Translations under genes and position numbers: made by a program
Assembly (NCBI RefSeq): GCF_000758755.1
Contig: NZ_JRMV01000272.1
Span: 62,001-126,000, forward strand
DNA from: Actinomyces sp. S6-Spd3
Lineage (GTDB): Bacteria > Actinomycetota > Actinomycetes > Actinomycetales > Actinomycetaceae
Direction: 5' to 3'
Length of the DNA stretch: 64,000 nucleotides
Shown: positions 56,113 to 64,000 of the stretch, one piece after another
Layout of the letters: each line of letters opens with the position of its first letter
Position numbering within the stretch: the stretch's first letter is position 1
The notes under the pieces: generated by a model
Told to the model about the DNA's origin: nothing
Databases searched by the model: none
Seen by the model: only the letters and a program-made list of their open reading frames with translations

Positions 56113-56703
56113 ATGGCTAGGACCCCGAACATCGACACCGAAAAGCTCAAGGCTCAGAGCCTGCAGCTCCGTGACGCAGCGGCAGTGCACGCGGGCCGCA
56201 TTGCCGTGCGCGCCGCCGATCTGGCAGAACAGGGACTGGATTGGGCAGCTCCCCGTGCACAGGCTGCACTGGCAAGCGCAATCGAGCGCGCCACCCCCCT
56301 TGTAGAGTCCGCAACTGATCGCGCACAGGCCGTTGCCGATCGCGCACAGCCCTTCCTATCCGATATTCACGGTCATGTCGTCGACGACTACCTGCCTCGC
56401 CTCAACCGTGCAGTGACCGAGTCCGCTGCTGCACTCTCCAGCGAGGGCGATCTTGGCGAACGTGCACGCGCTGCACGCTCGGCATCCGCAAAGGCCCTGA
56501 CGACTCCGGCTCGCAAGAAGTCCTGCAAGAAGTGCCGCTTCCTGCGCGCCCTGTGCTTCACCGCTGTGGCCGCAGCAGCAGCCGGCGCAGGCTACGTCCT
56601 GTGGAAGCGCAGCCAGCCGATCGAAGATCCCTGGGCCGAAGACTACTGGGCAGACCTGGAAGTCGAAGACTACTCAGCCGATCAGGAAGCTTCTGCCGAG
56701 TAA
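56113..56703 (+). CDS. Ala-rich helical protein with a C-terminal membrane helix, hypothetical
   Basis: A 196-residue protein that I do not recognise by family. Residues 1-135 are strongly Ala/Arg/Glu-rich with apolipoprotein-like helices (QAALASAIERATPLVESATDRAQAV). A basic KKSCKKCRFLRAL segment precedes one membrane helix (ALCFTAVAAAAAGAGYVLW) and an acidic tail rich in Trp/Asp/Tyr. The ATG follows GGAGA. It resembles uncharacterised actinobacterial envelope proteins. A strong terminator follows. Confidence 0.7.
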   Translation: MARTPNIDTEKLKAQSLQLRDAAAVHAGRIAVRAADLAEQGLDWAAPRAQAALASAIERATPLVESATDRAQAVADRAQPFLSDIHGHVVDDYLPRLNRAVTESAAALSSEGDLGERARAARSASAKALTTPARKKSCKKCRFLRALCFTAVAAAAAGAGYVLWKRSQPIEDPWAEDYWADLEVEDYSADQEASAE

Positions 56704-56735
56704 GACAGAACGCCTCCAACAGGCTTCATGCTTTG

Positions 56736-56778
56736 TGGGGGGTCGCAACGCTCAGCGTTGCGACCCCCCATCAGTTTT
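56736..56778 (+). terminator. terminator after the Ala-rich protein gene
   Basis: A 16-bp perfect stem (TGGGGGGTCGCAACGC and its complement) with a 3-nt loop and a downstream TTTTT. Confidence 0.85.
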
Positions 56779-56825
56779 TCGTCAAACCCGTCGTCAGCGA
56801 AGGCGCACGATCCTCTAACGCTCCA

Positions 56826-57410
56826 CTACACGCCGAACACGTAGAACATCGACCCCACAAACCCAATAGCTCCAAGCACCCAGGGGCTCACATTCAAAGC
56901 GATTCCCCACGTGTTGAGCTTGCGCTGCTTCTCCGACACGGGGACTGCAGGACTCGGCATGGCCAAAACCACGCCGAAAATGTTGACCGGCGCAACAAGA
57001 CCGATCCACATTATCAAGAAGAGGATCCACACCCAGCCGGCGCCTTCGGGGTGTCCGCTCTTAATTGCGTCTCGAATGAGGAGGTAGGGCAACAAGAACG
57101 AGCACGCGACAAACACCCAGCCGACAAAACCAAGAATGAGCGGCGAACGCTTCAGCTTGGCTTCACCTTGGACCAGAGGTGCACCCACGTATTGGCCAGC
57201 CGGCTGCGGCATTGCCTGGTACCCAGGGCCCTGATAGAGCGCGGCGCCCTGCTGAACAAGCTGAGGATTCAGCGGTACTCCGGCAGTTTGCGGCAGTGCT
57301 GCTCCTTGGACCGGCACTGTGCTCTGCGGCTGCTCCTGATCAGGGATTCCTCCAGCGACTCCGCCCTGATAGGGATTGCTTCCTTGGCCTGGTCCGCCCG
57401 ACATGCTCAC
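56826..57410 (-). CDS. membrane protein with Gln/Pro/Gly-rich N-terminus
   Basis: A 194-residue protein. The first 85 residues are low-complexity (QQGAALYQGPGYQ). Three hydrophobic segments follow (LILGFVGWVFVACSFLLPYL, GWVWILFLIMWIGLVAPVNI, WVLGAIGFVGSMFYVF). GTG at 57410 follows AGGAGG; ATG 57404 is the alternative. It resembles DUF4190-like actinobacterial proteins. Function unknown. Confidence 0.65.
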   Translation of the reverse strand: MSMSGGPGQGSNPYQGGVAGGIPDQEQPQSTVPVQGAALPQTAGVPLNPQLVQQGAALYQGPGYQAMPQPAGQYVGAPLVQGEAKLKRSPLILGFVGWVFVACSFLLPYLLIRDAIKSGHPEGAGWVWILFLIMWIGLVAPVNIFGVVLAMPSPAVPVSEKQRKLNTWGIALNVSPWVLGAIGFVGSMFYVFGV

Positions 57411-57478
57411 AATGTCCTCCTCGCGAATAAGTATTCCGGGGATTGAGACTATAGGAGGCCGGGCACCTACGCAAAGCT

Positions 57479-58387
57479 TTATTCAGCAAGAAGAACCTGA
57501 AGCACCTTCACAACCCCGGCCTCGTTATTCGAAGGCGCAAGGAAGCGCGCCGCTGCACGCACGTCAGCAGAGGCATTCTCCATCGCGAAAGAAAACTCAG
57601 CCTGAGCGATCATCGACAGATCATTTCCCGCATCGCCGAAAACAGCCGTCTGCCCCGGAGTAACTCCCAAATAGTCTTGAAGTGCGCGCAATGCGCGTCC
57701 CTTATCAACGCCGCGGTCTTGCAGATCAGCCCAATTCGCGGCCGAGATCGCAAACTGATGACTGCGCGCAAAGCGCCCCAAAGTTTGATCCGCAAGCGCA
57801 GTCACGTCACCGGCACTGTAAACGGCGAGCTTAATGATCGCCTCGTCGATCCGCCCCTGTTCAATGTCATCGATCACCTTCATCAGGTCATCAACGCATT
57901 GCGTGCGCGTGTAATAGGGTGCGACAGCCGCCAAAAAAGCTTCGTCCGTGCGCTCCACGTACGCGCAGTTTTTCCCGCATACGACGAGGCCACCGTCGAA
58001 GTTCTCTCGTAGGCTCCCCTCCCCGGCGTCCTCGCGTGCGGCCGTCGCACCCGGCCTCGGCAATGCGTATTGACGGACCAAGCGCACGCTCTCACGCACC
58101 GTCGCAAGGTCAAGCGGGGCCGAAGAGATTTCGCGGCCGTCGCGCATGACGATCGCGCCGTTTTCTCCAATAAAAGTGAGTCCGGGGCGCTCGGGGAACA
58201 TATCGATCAAGGTCCACACTTGACGGCCGGAAGCGGGAACAAAGACGACTCCACGTTGCTCCAAGTGATCAAGAAGCTCGTCTAATCCGGGAGGAAAATT
58301 CTTCTCATCGTCGAGGAGCGTTCCATCCATGTCGACGGCGACAAGACGGATCTGGGCACCAGCATAGGATGCGGGATCGCTGACCAT
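57479..58387 (-). CDS. Cof-type HAD-superfamily phosphatase
   Basis: A 302-residue enzyme. HAD motif I is DMDGTLLDD with both Asp residues, motif II lies near VFVPASGR, and motif IV is FGDAGNDLSM with its metal-binding Asp residues, plus AMENASADVRAAA. The cap domain (type C2B) matches Cof/YidA-like sugar-phosphate phosphatases. Substrate unknown. The start at 58387 follows GAGGGTGAG. Confidence 0.87.
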   Translation of the reverse strand: MVSDPASYAGAQIRLVAVDMDGTLLDDEKNFPPGLDELLDHLEQRGVVFVPASGRQVWTLIDMFPERPGLTFIGENGAIVMRDGREISSAPLDLATVRESVRLVRQYALPRPGATAAREDAGEGSLRENFDGGLVVCGKNCAYVERTDEAFLAAVAPYYTRTQCVDDLMKVIDDIEQGRIDEAIIKLAVYSAGDVTALADQTLGRFARSHQFAISAANWADLQDRGVDKGRALRALQDYLGVTPGQTAVFGDAGNDLSMIAQAEFSFAMENASADVRAAARFLAPSNNEAGVVKVLQVLLAE

Positions 58388-58407
58388 AGTTCTCACCCTC
58401 GCTGAAG

Positions 58408-58791
58408 TCACAGGTAGAAGATGTAGATGTCCATGAGACGATCAAAGAGTTCCTCGCCCGCAAGCATCAGGTTCACGAGCACAATAAGAATGACCGCGGC
58501 GATGGCATATCCGCCCAAACTCCACAGGCGTCTACCGTGCGCTCGCGAGGCGGTCAGGGCATATAGCCCCACGAAAAACGCGACGACTCCCAAGGGAAGC
58601 TCATAGACCGCAAATGCCTCCACAAAGAGAAGGGTGGCCCACCCACGGCCAACAATTTCACTGAAGAAGGCCAGTAGAAACATCACGAGCATCAGCGCTG
58701 CGCATACGGCAGAGATGACGCCGGACATTGAAATCACGCTGCCCGAAGATGGATGTGTCTTGGGTTGATCTGCTTCTTTCGTTTTCTGCAT
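58408..58791 (-). CDS. hypothetical four-helix membrane protein
   Basis: A 127-residue protein with an N-terminal polar tail and four hydrophobic segments (ISAVCAALMLVMFLLAFFS, LFVEAFAVYELPLGVVAFFVG, WSLGGYAIAAVILIVLVNLML and a short C-terminal one). The ATG at 58791 follows GAGGAG; the longer frame to 58857 has no site. It is followed 20 bp later by the HAD phosphatase. I do not recognise it. Confidence 0.6.
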   Translation of the reverse strand: MQKTKEADQPKTHPSSGSVISMSGVISAVCAALMLVMFLLAFFSEIVGRGWATLLFVEAFAVYELPLGVVAFFVGLYALTASRAHGRRLWSLGGYAIAAVILIVLVNLMLAGEELFDRLMDIYIFYL

Positions 58792-58919
58792 CGACCGTCT
58801 CCTCTCGACCTTTGAGCGCCAACGATGTCTGCTCACACTATCCCATTGCCATCTCAAAGAAAACTGCCAGGGACACCCCTTGCCCCGCCATCAGCTGGAA
58901 TAGTCAATCTGCTAGGTTG

Positions 58920-60395
58920 ATGGATATGACCCATGCGCAAGTGCTTCTGCGGGCATACGCCCGCGCAACAAATATGTTGATCGCCGGACGACGTTTCATC
59001 ACCTCCGACGGCGAGCTCACCGCGCTCCTTGAGGCTTTCGGAGCCCAGGTCATTACCCCGGATTGTGCCGAGGACACTCCCTCGACTCCCACCGGCCTCG
59101 ACGTGATCTTCGACCTAGATGAGGGGGCATTTCCGCGCCCGGGTGCGATCACCGTCCTCGCTCCCGGTGGCAGCTTCCAAGGAGTTTACGCTCCCGATAC
59201 CTCACTTTTGCGTGGCCCCGAAGATCCCGAGCGCATTGCGTGGGCCCGTTCGCTCATGCCCGTCACCGAGGCCGCGGTGGGCCGCATTGCCCACCTGCTC
59301 CCGGGTCGCCGCATCGGCCTCGCCCTTGTTTTGGAACCAAAAACTGCGGCGCTTGCCCTGATGCTTTCCGAGGCCGGTGCTGAGGTGAGCGTCTTTGGGC
59401 ACGCAAGCGAGACCCACGATGACGTTGCCGACGCACTGCGCCGTGCGGGACTGAAGGTCTTCGCTAACTCCCAAGCGAGCCCCGAAGAGGAGGAGGTGCT
59501 GGCCCGCGAGTTCCTCGCTGAAAACAACGAATATCTGCTGGATGACGGTTCGCATCTCATTCGCATGGCTCACGATCCGAATCGCGCTCCTACAGCGCTT
59601 TCCGCCTTGCGCGGCGCCGCCGAGGAAACGACCTCGGGATTGCGTCCGCTGCGCCATTTCCCCCTACGCGTTCCCGTGATTGCCAGCAATGATGCACGTT
59701 CCAAGACCCTCTTCGACAACGCCTACGGCACGGGCCAATCCTGTTGGACAACGATTCTTGACATCATTGACCCCGCAGGGATTGGGGCCCCCGTCCCTGG
59801 AATGACGATCGGAGTGATTGGTTATGGAGACGTCGGCAAGGGGTGTGCTCGCTTTGGCCGAGCACTGGGAGGAAAGGTCAGCGTCGTAGAACTTGACCCG
59901 GTTCGCGCTCTCCAAGCACGCATGGATGGTTTCACTGTCACCCCACTGTCTGAGCTTGCCGCTCGCGCGGGTATGTTGATTTCCGCGACGGGTGAGCCTT
60001 CGACCATTCCCCTTGGCGCGCTTGAGGCTCTCCCCGAAAACGCTATTGTCACCGTCGCGGGCGGTGTGGTCGGTGAAGTTGAGGTCGAGCAGGCACTGGT
60101 CGCGGGGTGGACTCTTACCGAGGCCGGTCCCGCACACATCCAGAACCTGAGTGATCCGAAGGGCAAGTCCCTACGCCTCCTGGAAAAGGGAGAGGGCATC
60201 AACTACACGGCCGGCGAGGGAAACCCCATCGAGATCATGGACATGAGTTTCGGAGTCCAAGTCGCGGCGCTCACTGAATTATTGACCCGTGGGGAAGAGC
60301 TTTCTCCTGGGCTTCACAATCTTCCTCACCAAGCTGATGATGCGGTATCTCGGGCTGCGCTTGATGCACTTCGTGGAACAAGCAATGCACAATAG
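58920..60395 (+). CDS. adenosylhomocysteinase homologue, probable S-inosylhomocysteine hydrolase
   Basis: A 491-residue enzyme. The core (about residues 112-480) has the SahH landmarks: LLDDGSHLIRMAHD, AEETTSGL, NDARSKTLFDNAYG with the catalytic Lys and Asp, GYGDVGKGCARFG for NAD, and EVEQALVAG to IMDMSFG. Two features follow the archaeal/Thermotoga clade: ALVLEPKTAALAL in the base-binding stretch, where bacterial enzymes read SLHMTxQTAVLIETL, and YGTGQS in place of YGCRES. Gln/Glu59, which contacts the adenine amino group, is thus Lys. The first 105 residues have no counterpart in other SahH proteins. ATG starts at 58920 and 58926 are both usable. The 3' end meets an amidohydrolase gene. Confidence 0.8.
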   Translation: MDMTHAQVLLRAYARATNMLIAGRRFITSDGELTALLEAFGAQVITPDCAEDTPSTPTGLDVIFDLDEGAFPRPGAITVLAPGGSFQGVYAPDTSLLRGPEDPERIAWARSLMPVTEAAVGRIAHLLPGRRIGLALVLEPKTAALALMLSEAGAEVSVFGHASETHDDVADALRRAGLKVFANSQASPEEEEVLAREFLAENNEYLLDDGSHLIRMAHDPNRAPTALSALRGAAEETTSGLRPLRHFPLRVPVIASNDARSKTLFDNAYGTGQSCWTTILDIIDPAGIGAPVPGMTIGVIGYGDVGKGCARFGRALGGKVSVVELDPVRALQARMDGFTVTPLSELAARAGMLISATGEPSTIPLGALEALPENAIVTVAGGVVGEVEVEQALVAGWTLTEAGPAHIQNLSDPKGKSLRLLEKGEGINYTAGEGNPIEIMDMSFGVQVAALTELLTRGEELSPGLHNLPHQADDAVSRAALDALRGTSNAQ

Positions 60396-61776
60396 TTCCA
60401 TGACTTCGACGCTTTCCCAAGATGACGCAGAGATCCAAAGCCCCCGTCCACACTCCGACGTCGTCGAGGTCTACTCAGCCGGGCTCGTCATTCCGATCAC
60501 CGCTCCATCCGTCTTGGACGGTGCTATTGCGGTTTCCGGCGGGCGAATCGAACACGTAGGATCGCGCGATTGGGTGATCCACGCCCTTGAACAGGCGGGG
60601 TGTCCCTTCGTCGAACACCACGTAGACGGGGTACTCATGCCCGGCCTCGTCAATGCGCACACCCACCTGCAGTACACAGGAATGGCGCAGGTCGGCGCGA
60701 GGCGCTACACGGGTTTCCCCTCGTGGGCGCAGGCTTTCGACGCGGTCTATGACCATACCGAATTCGATTGGAAGGCCGAGGCCGCGCGGGGTGCTCGCCT
60801 ATCGATCCGTTACGGGACAACCAGCGCTGCCGACGTTGTCACCGACCCCGAGGCCGCGAGCGCGCTTCACGACCTGGGTCTGCACGGCGTCGCCTACTGG
60901 GAAGTCATGGGGTGGTCGAACGAGGATTGGGCGGCTCGCGGTCCGGCAAGCGTCAACGCTTCCTTGGATGCGATGCCCACTCCCCCGCAGATCGGCATTT
61001 CCCCGCACGCCCCGTATTCATTGGATGCGGAACCGCTTTTGGATCTTCCCGATCTTGCGCGCCGACGCAACCTCCGCCTGCACATTCACTTGGGAGAGTC
61101 CCATTCCGAGGCCGAGTGGAAAGAAGGTCGCACTGCGCAGTTGGATGATTTGTGGCGCAGTGGGGCCTCAACTTCCTTCACAGAGATGCGTTCCCTAGGT
61201 GGGGGCTTCTCGGCGACGCAATTCGTTGATCAGCTGGGGGTTTTGGGTCCTGATTGCCACGTTGCCCACGGCGTGTACATGACCGCAGATGACCGGCGTC
61301 GCCTGCGTTCTCGAAATACTGCTGTTGCTTTGTGTCCGCGCTCAAATCGTGTCATTGGCTTGGATGCTCCCCCTGTTGCCGCCTACCTAAATGAGGGTAA
61401 TTTGCTGGCCGTTGGGACGGACTCCCTGTCTTCTTCTCCTAGCCTTGACGTCATGGAAGACGTTGCGCTCTTGTATAAGATCGCTCGCGCTCAGGGTTAT
61501 GGGGAAGGCGACTTGGCTCGCCGTCTTTTGCACACGGCGACCTTGGGTGGGGCTGTCGCACTGGGATTGTCGACTGGCCGGCAACGTGTCGGGCAGCTTC
61601 AGTCCGGTGCGGTCGCAGACATGGTGTTTTTCGATGTACCCGTGACGACGATTGTCGACACCATCGAAGAGCTCGTTCAAACCGGTGCTTCTCGTCAGAT
61701 TGCAACGATTATTGACGGGAACCTGCGCTGGGTTGATCCGCGTTTTGCCGACATCTTTGAGGGAGACATGCAATGA
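60385..61776 (+). CDS. TRZ/ATZ-type amidohydrolase, probable MTA/SAH-like purine deaminase
   Basis: A 463-residue metal-dependent enzyme. The ligands are HTH in VNAHTHLQYTG, His in LHIHLGESHSEAEW with the adjacent Glu, His in AHGVYMTAD, and the metal Asp in VGTDSLSSSPSLD. This is the deaminase arrangement of methylthioadenosine/SAH deaminase (MtaD/DadD) and related purine-nucleoside deaminases. It is placed next to the SahH-like gene. Starts at ATG 60385 or 60400 are both possible. The end overlaps the DUF985 gene by ATGA. Confidence 0.75.
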   Translation: MHNSSMTSTLSQDDAEIQSPRPHSDVVEVYSAGLVIPITAPSVLDGAIAVSGGRIEHVGSRDWVIHALEQAGCPFVEHHVDGVLMPGLVNAHTHLQYTGMAQVGARRYTGFPSWAQAFDAVYDHTEFDWKAEAARGARLSIRYGTTSAADVVTDPEAASALHDLGLHGVAYWEVMGWSNEDWAARGPASVNASLDAMPTPPQIGISPHAPYSLDAEPLLDLPDLARRRNLRLHIHLGESHSEAEWKEGRTAQLDDLWRSGASTSFTEMRSLGGGFSATQFVDQLGVLGPDCHVAHGVYMTADDRRRLRSRNTAVALCPRSNRVIGLDAPPVAAYLNEGNLLAVGTDSLSSSPSLDVMEDVALLYKIARAQGYGEGDLARRLLHTATLGGAVALGLSTGRQRVGQLQSGAVADMVFFDVPVTTIVDTIEELVQTGASRQIATIIDGNLRWVDPRFADIFEGDMQ

Positions 61777-62249
61777 CTACCCTCACCCCGCTCGCTTCCA
61801 CACTTGTGAAGCAACTTAACCTTGCTCCTCACCCCGAGGGCGGCCACTTCCGTCGCACCTGGACCGCACCCACGCATGTGGAAACCCCTCGCGGCCAGCG
61901 AGCCACGGCCTCGGCAATCCTCTTTGTGCTCGATCGCGACGAGGAAGCTGCTTGGCATCTGGTGCACTCCGATGAGTTGTGGATCTGGTCGGGGCCGGGA
62001 GCCTTGGAGATTCACCTCGGCGGAGATGGCGAGGCTCCAAGTTCCGAGCCGCAGATCGTGATCTTAGGATCGCCGGCAGCTGAGGAAGAGGAACTCTCCC
62101 CTTCTGAGCCTTCGAACCCCGTGCAATTCCTTGTCCCCGCCGGTTCGTGGCAGCGTACTTTTGCTCGAGGCCAAGCGGCGCTGGCCACTTGCGTTGTCTC
62201 GCCCGAATTCTCTTTCGAGGACTGGAAATTAGCCTCGGCTGGCGAATAA
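61773..62249 (+). CDS. DUF985 cupin (Cupin_5) protein
   Basis: A 158-residue single-domain cupin with the family hallmark LAPHPEGGHFRRTW and W-H residues in AAWHLVHSDELWIW. It is translationally coupled to the amidohydrolase. The family function is unknown, although YML079w-like structures bind small ligands. An insert APSSEPQI to PSEPSN in the middle is acidic. Confidence 0.8.
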   Translation: MTTLTPLASTLVKQLNLAPHPEGGHFRRTWTAPTHVETPRGQRATASAILFVLDRDEEAAWHLVHSDELWIWSGPGALEIHLGGDGEAPSSEPQIVILGSPAAEEEELSPSEPSNPVQFLVPAGSWQRTFARGQAALATCVVSPEFSFEDWKLASAGE

Positions 62250-62262
62250 GAGATTCGCGCGT

Positions 62263-64000
62263 CTAAAAGGATTCACAGTAGACGCGTCCCCCTCCGCTTC
62301 GGATCACGCGACGCACATCGGCGACCATGGTCGGTGAGCCGCACACGTAGTAGTCGGCGCTTTGATCGATGCCGCTCGTGCGAAGGTAGTCCGTGACGCG
62401 GCCCTTAAATGCGGTAGTGCTTGATTCGCGTGTTATGCAGCGGATGATGGGAGGGATCGGGGTTTCGAGTCGTAGCGTCAGATCCTCATCCGTGTTTGCG
62501 CATCCAAAGATCAGCAGCTCGTCAGCACGGATCCCCTCCTCAAAAGCAGCACAAAATGGCGCAATCCCGCTTCCCGTTGCAATGAAGATCCTGCGGCGGG
62601 TGGGAGCCTCGTCGTTTTCGGCATCTTCGCTGTGAATTTCGAAATTACCCAATGGGAGTTGGAGTTCAACCTTGTCTCCAGGCTCTAGGCCGCGCGCGAA
62701 TGCTGCTCCCTTCCCCTTGGTTCTCACATCGATGAGGAAACGGGCACTTTCTCCAGATGCACTTGCCAAGGAATATGGCCGCCACTCAAAGGGAGCAACT
62801 CGGATCAGGGCATACTGGCCGGGGCGCCACTGCAGTGAACGCGGGAGCTTGAGGACAATGTCTCGGATGTGGGGGCTTAGCCAGTCCGCATGGACGACCT
62901 GAGCGGCGAGGCGTGGCGCGCTGCGGGATGGGTCCTGTGTTGGTTCTGGATCTGAGGTTTCACATGCACTCTCCGGGTCGCTGCTCAGGCTCTGATTGAT
63001 CTGCAGATAGCCTTTTGGCCCGAGGATTCGACATGCGCTTGTCCACCCCGCCATTGTGGCCCCGACAATTCCAGGGAATCCTGCATCTTGGCCCGTCAGG
63101 AAGAGCCCTGGGATCGGCGTTTCTGGGGTGGTCAGTCCCGCTGTGAATCGTTGCGGGGTGAGGGGGAGGCCGTAGAAGCATCCCTTTGAATGAGAGGTGT
63201 AGTGCTCAATACTCAGAGGCGTCGCTACTTCTTCGTAGCGAACAGCATCCGCGAAGCCCGGAAGAGTGCGGTCAACGAGTGCGACCAGTCCCCTCGCCAT
63301 TTTCGATTTGAGCAAGTCGTAGTCACTTCCTCGATCCCCTTTCATTGTGTCCTCCCACGTACGAAAAGCACCGGCTTCAACGAAGGAGACAATTTCTGCG
63401 GTGGCGTGCTGGTCGCCTGCTTTGAGCCCCGGGAAGGAAACGAATGCCGTTTGTGGGGTGCCGTTGAGCAGGGAAGTGGTTAACTCCGCGGGAGTCTGCG
63501 AACCATCACCCTCATTGATCCAGATGTTGGAGCCGTCGATCCCTTCGGGATAGTGGTCAAGCGTGAGGTAGACGATGACCGCTGTTCCTCCGTGTCCCAT
63601 GCGCGCGATCGTTTTGCGTATCTCTTCCGTGAGTTTTCCAATGCTTCCCTGCGTTGGAAGTAGACGGTTATACGTTTCGCTTGCCCCGACTCCTGAAACG
63701 ATGATCGGTGCGCGTTCTTCATAGGTCACTGGATGTGTACCGGAAGTGTCTGTGATGCGGACTCCGACCGCCCGACCGTTTTGAACAAGAATTTCTTCTA
63801 CGCTTTGAGAGACGCGAATTTCTCCCCCATTCGCGCGGATCTTTTCTTCGACCATTCGCGAAATTTGCCCGCTTCCTCCCTGGGGAAACCACGCTCCATT
63901 CATGTAGTGGCCGACGATCATCGCGTGGGCGACAAAAGCACTGCGCTCGGGTTCGACTCCGTAGTCTCCCCAGTGCGTCGTCAGGAGAGTTCTCAAAGCG
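62263..64000 (-). CDS. FAD-dependent CrtI-like oxidoreductase fused to a ferredoxin-reductase domain (partial)
   Basis: At least 578 residues; the frame is open at the right edge and the N-terminus lies beyond it. The N-terminal part is a phytoene-desaturase/carotenoid-isomerase-like FAD domain, with WFPQGGSGQI, IIVSGVGASETYNRL and the C-terminal FAD loop IPGLFLTGQDAGFPGIVGAT. After a Ser/Pro-rich linker a ferredoxin-NADP reductase module follows: WRPYSLAS (FAD), VRTKGKGAAFARGL, FIATGSGIAPFCAAF and YYVCGSPTMV (NAD(P)). There is no 2Fe-2S site. A self-sufficient FAD-reducing system is inferred. Substrate unknown. Confidence 0.85.
   Translation of the reverse strand, partial: ALRTLLTTHWGDYGVEPERSAFVAHAMIVGHYMNGAWFPQGGSGQISRMVEEKIRANGGEIRVSQSVEEILVQNGRAVGVRITDTSGTHPVTYEERAPIIVSGVGASETYNRLLPTQGSIGKLTEEIRKTIARMGHGGTAVIVYLTLDHYPEGIDGSNIWINEGDGSQTPAELTTSLLNGTPQTAFVSFPGLKAGDQHATAEIVSFVEAGAFRTWEDTMKGDRGSDYDLLKSKMARGLVALVDRTLPGFADAVRYEEVATPLSIEHYTSHSKGCFYGLPLTPQRFTAGLTTPETPIPGLFLTGQDAGFPGIVGATMAGWTSACRILGPKGYLQINQSLSSDPESACETSDPEPTQDPSRSAPRLAAQVVHADWLSPHIRDIVLKLPRSLQWRPGQYALIRVAPFEWRPYSLASASGESARFLIDVRTKGKGAAFARGLEPGDKVELQLPLGNFEIHSEDAENDEAPTRRRIFIATGSGIAPFCAAFEEGIRADELLIFGCANTDEDLTLRLETPIPPIIRCITRESSTTAFKGRVTDYLRTSGIDQSADYYVCGSPTMVADVRRVIRSGGGRVYCESF

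Overview
The window comes from a high-GC Gram-positive bacterium, most likely of the family Actinomycetaceae (Schaalia/Actinomyces group). Evidence: a sortase-assembled fimbrial operon of the FimQ/FimP/SrtC kind, an orphan fimbrial tip protein resembling Actinomyces oris CafA, the actinobacterial fhaA-fhaB-pstP-rodA-pbpA-pknA-pknB cell-wall signalling cluster with crgA and a class E sortase, and class Ib ribonucleotide reductase. Genus and species are inferred from gene content. I found no rRNA, tRNA, CRISPR array, transposase or prophage.

Layout. 0-7 kb: alpha/beta hydrolase, a long HrpA-type DEAH helicase, a SprT-like zinc protein and a phosphoribosyltransferase. 7-12.6 kb: a ROK protein, then a minus-strand operon luxS-mtnN-LMW phosphatase-lipoprotein (SAH detoxification and AI-2 synthesis), divergent from L-serine dehydratase. 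12.7-20.1 kb: fimbrial operon (tip adhesin, FimA-type shaft pilin, class C sortase) on the minus strand. 20.1-23.7 kb: a 0.7 kb regulatory region with two NrdR-like boxes and several DnaA-box-like sites, then nrdH-nrdI-nrdE. 23.7-31.8 kb: palindromic intergenic repeats, membrane protein, ABC-class ATPase, MacB-like ABC exporter, patatin, GtrA. 31.8-39 kb: oligopeptidase B, two-domain RNase HI, AzlCD, prolyl aminopeptidase-like hydrolase, and nrdF, about 14 kb from the other nrd genes. 39.1-41.8 kb: orphan fimbrial tip adhesin. 42-51 kb: cell-wall/division Ser/Thr kinase cluster. 51-53.3 kb: small membrane protein, sortase E, DUF881 protein, crgA. 53.3-53.75 kb: a gene-free convergent interval with DnaA boxes around an AT-rich core. 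53.75-56 kb: ppiA-rhomboid-DUF364 operon. 56-64 kb: small membrane proteins, HAD phosphatase, an operon joining an archaeal-type SAH/SIH hydrolase homologue with an amidohydrolase and a DUF985 cupin, and a truncated FAD oxidoreductase-ferredoxin reductase fusion.

How the parts fit. Two separate routes for S-adenosylhomocysteine are encoded: Pfs/LuxS at 10 kb and a SahH-like/deaminase pair at 59-62 kb. The 59 kb hydrolase has a Lys where the classical enzyme has the Gln/Glu that contacts the adenine amino group, and it lies next to a purine-deaminase-like amidohydrolase. I propose an SAH to S-inosylhomocysteine to homocysteine + inosine route. The surface proteins form one system: an operon with one tip, one shaft and one sortase, plus a second tip gene elsewhere that has no shaft or sortase of its own.

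The strongest unusual signals are the DnaA-box cluster at 53.3-53.6 kb, the predicted SIH pathway, a family of long inverted repeats in two intergenic regions, and about 110 copies of the heptamer CGAGGCC (both strands, hand count) in 64 kb.
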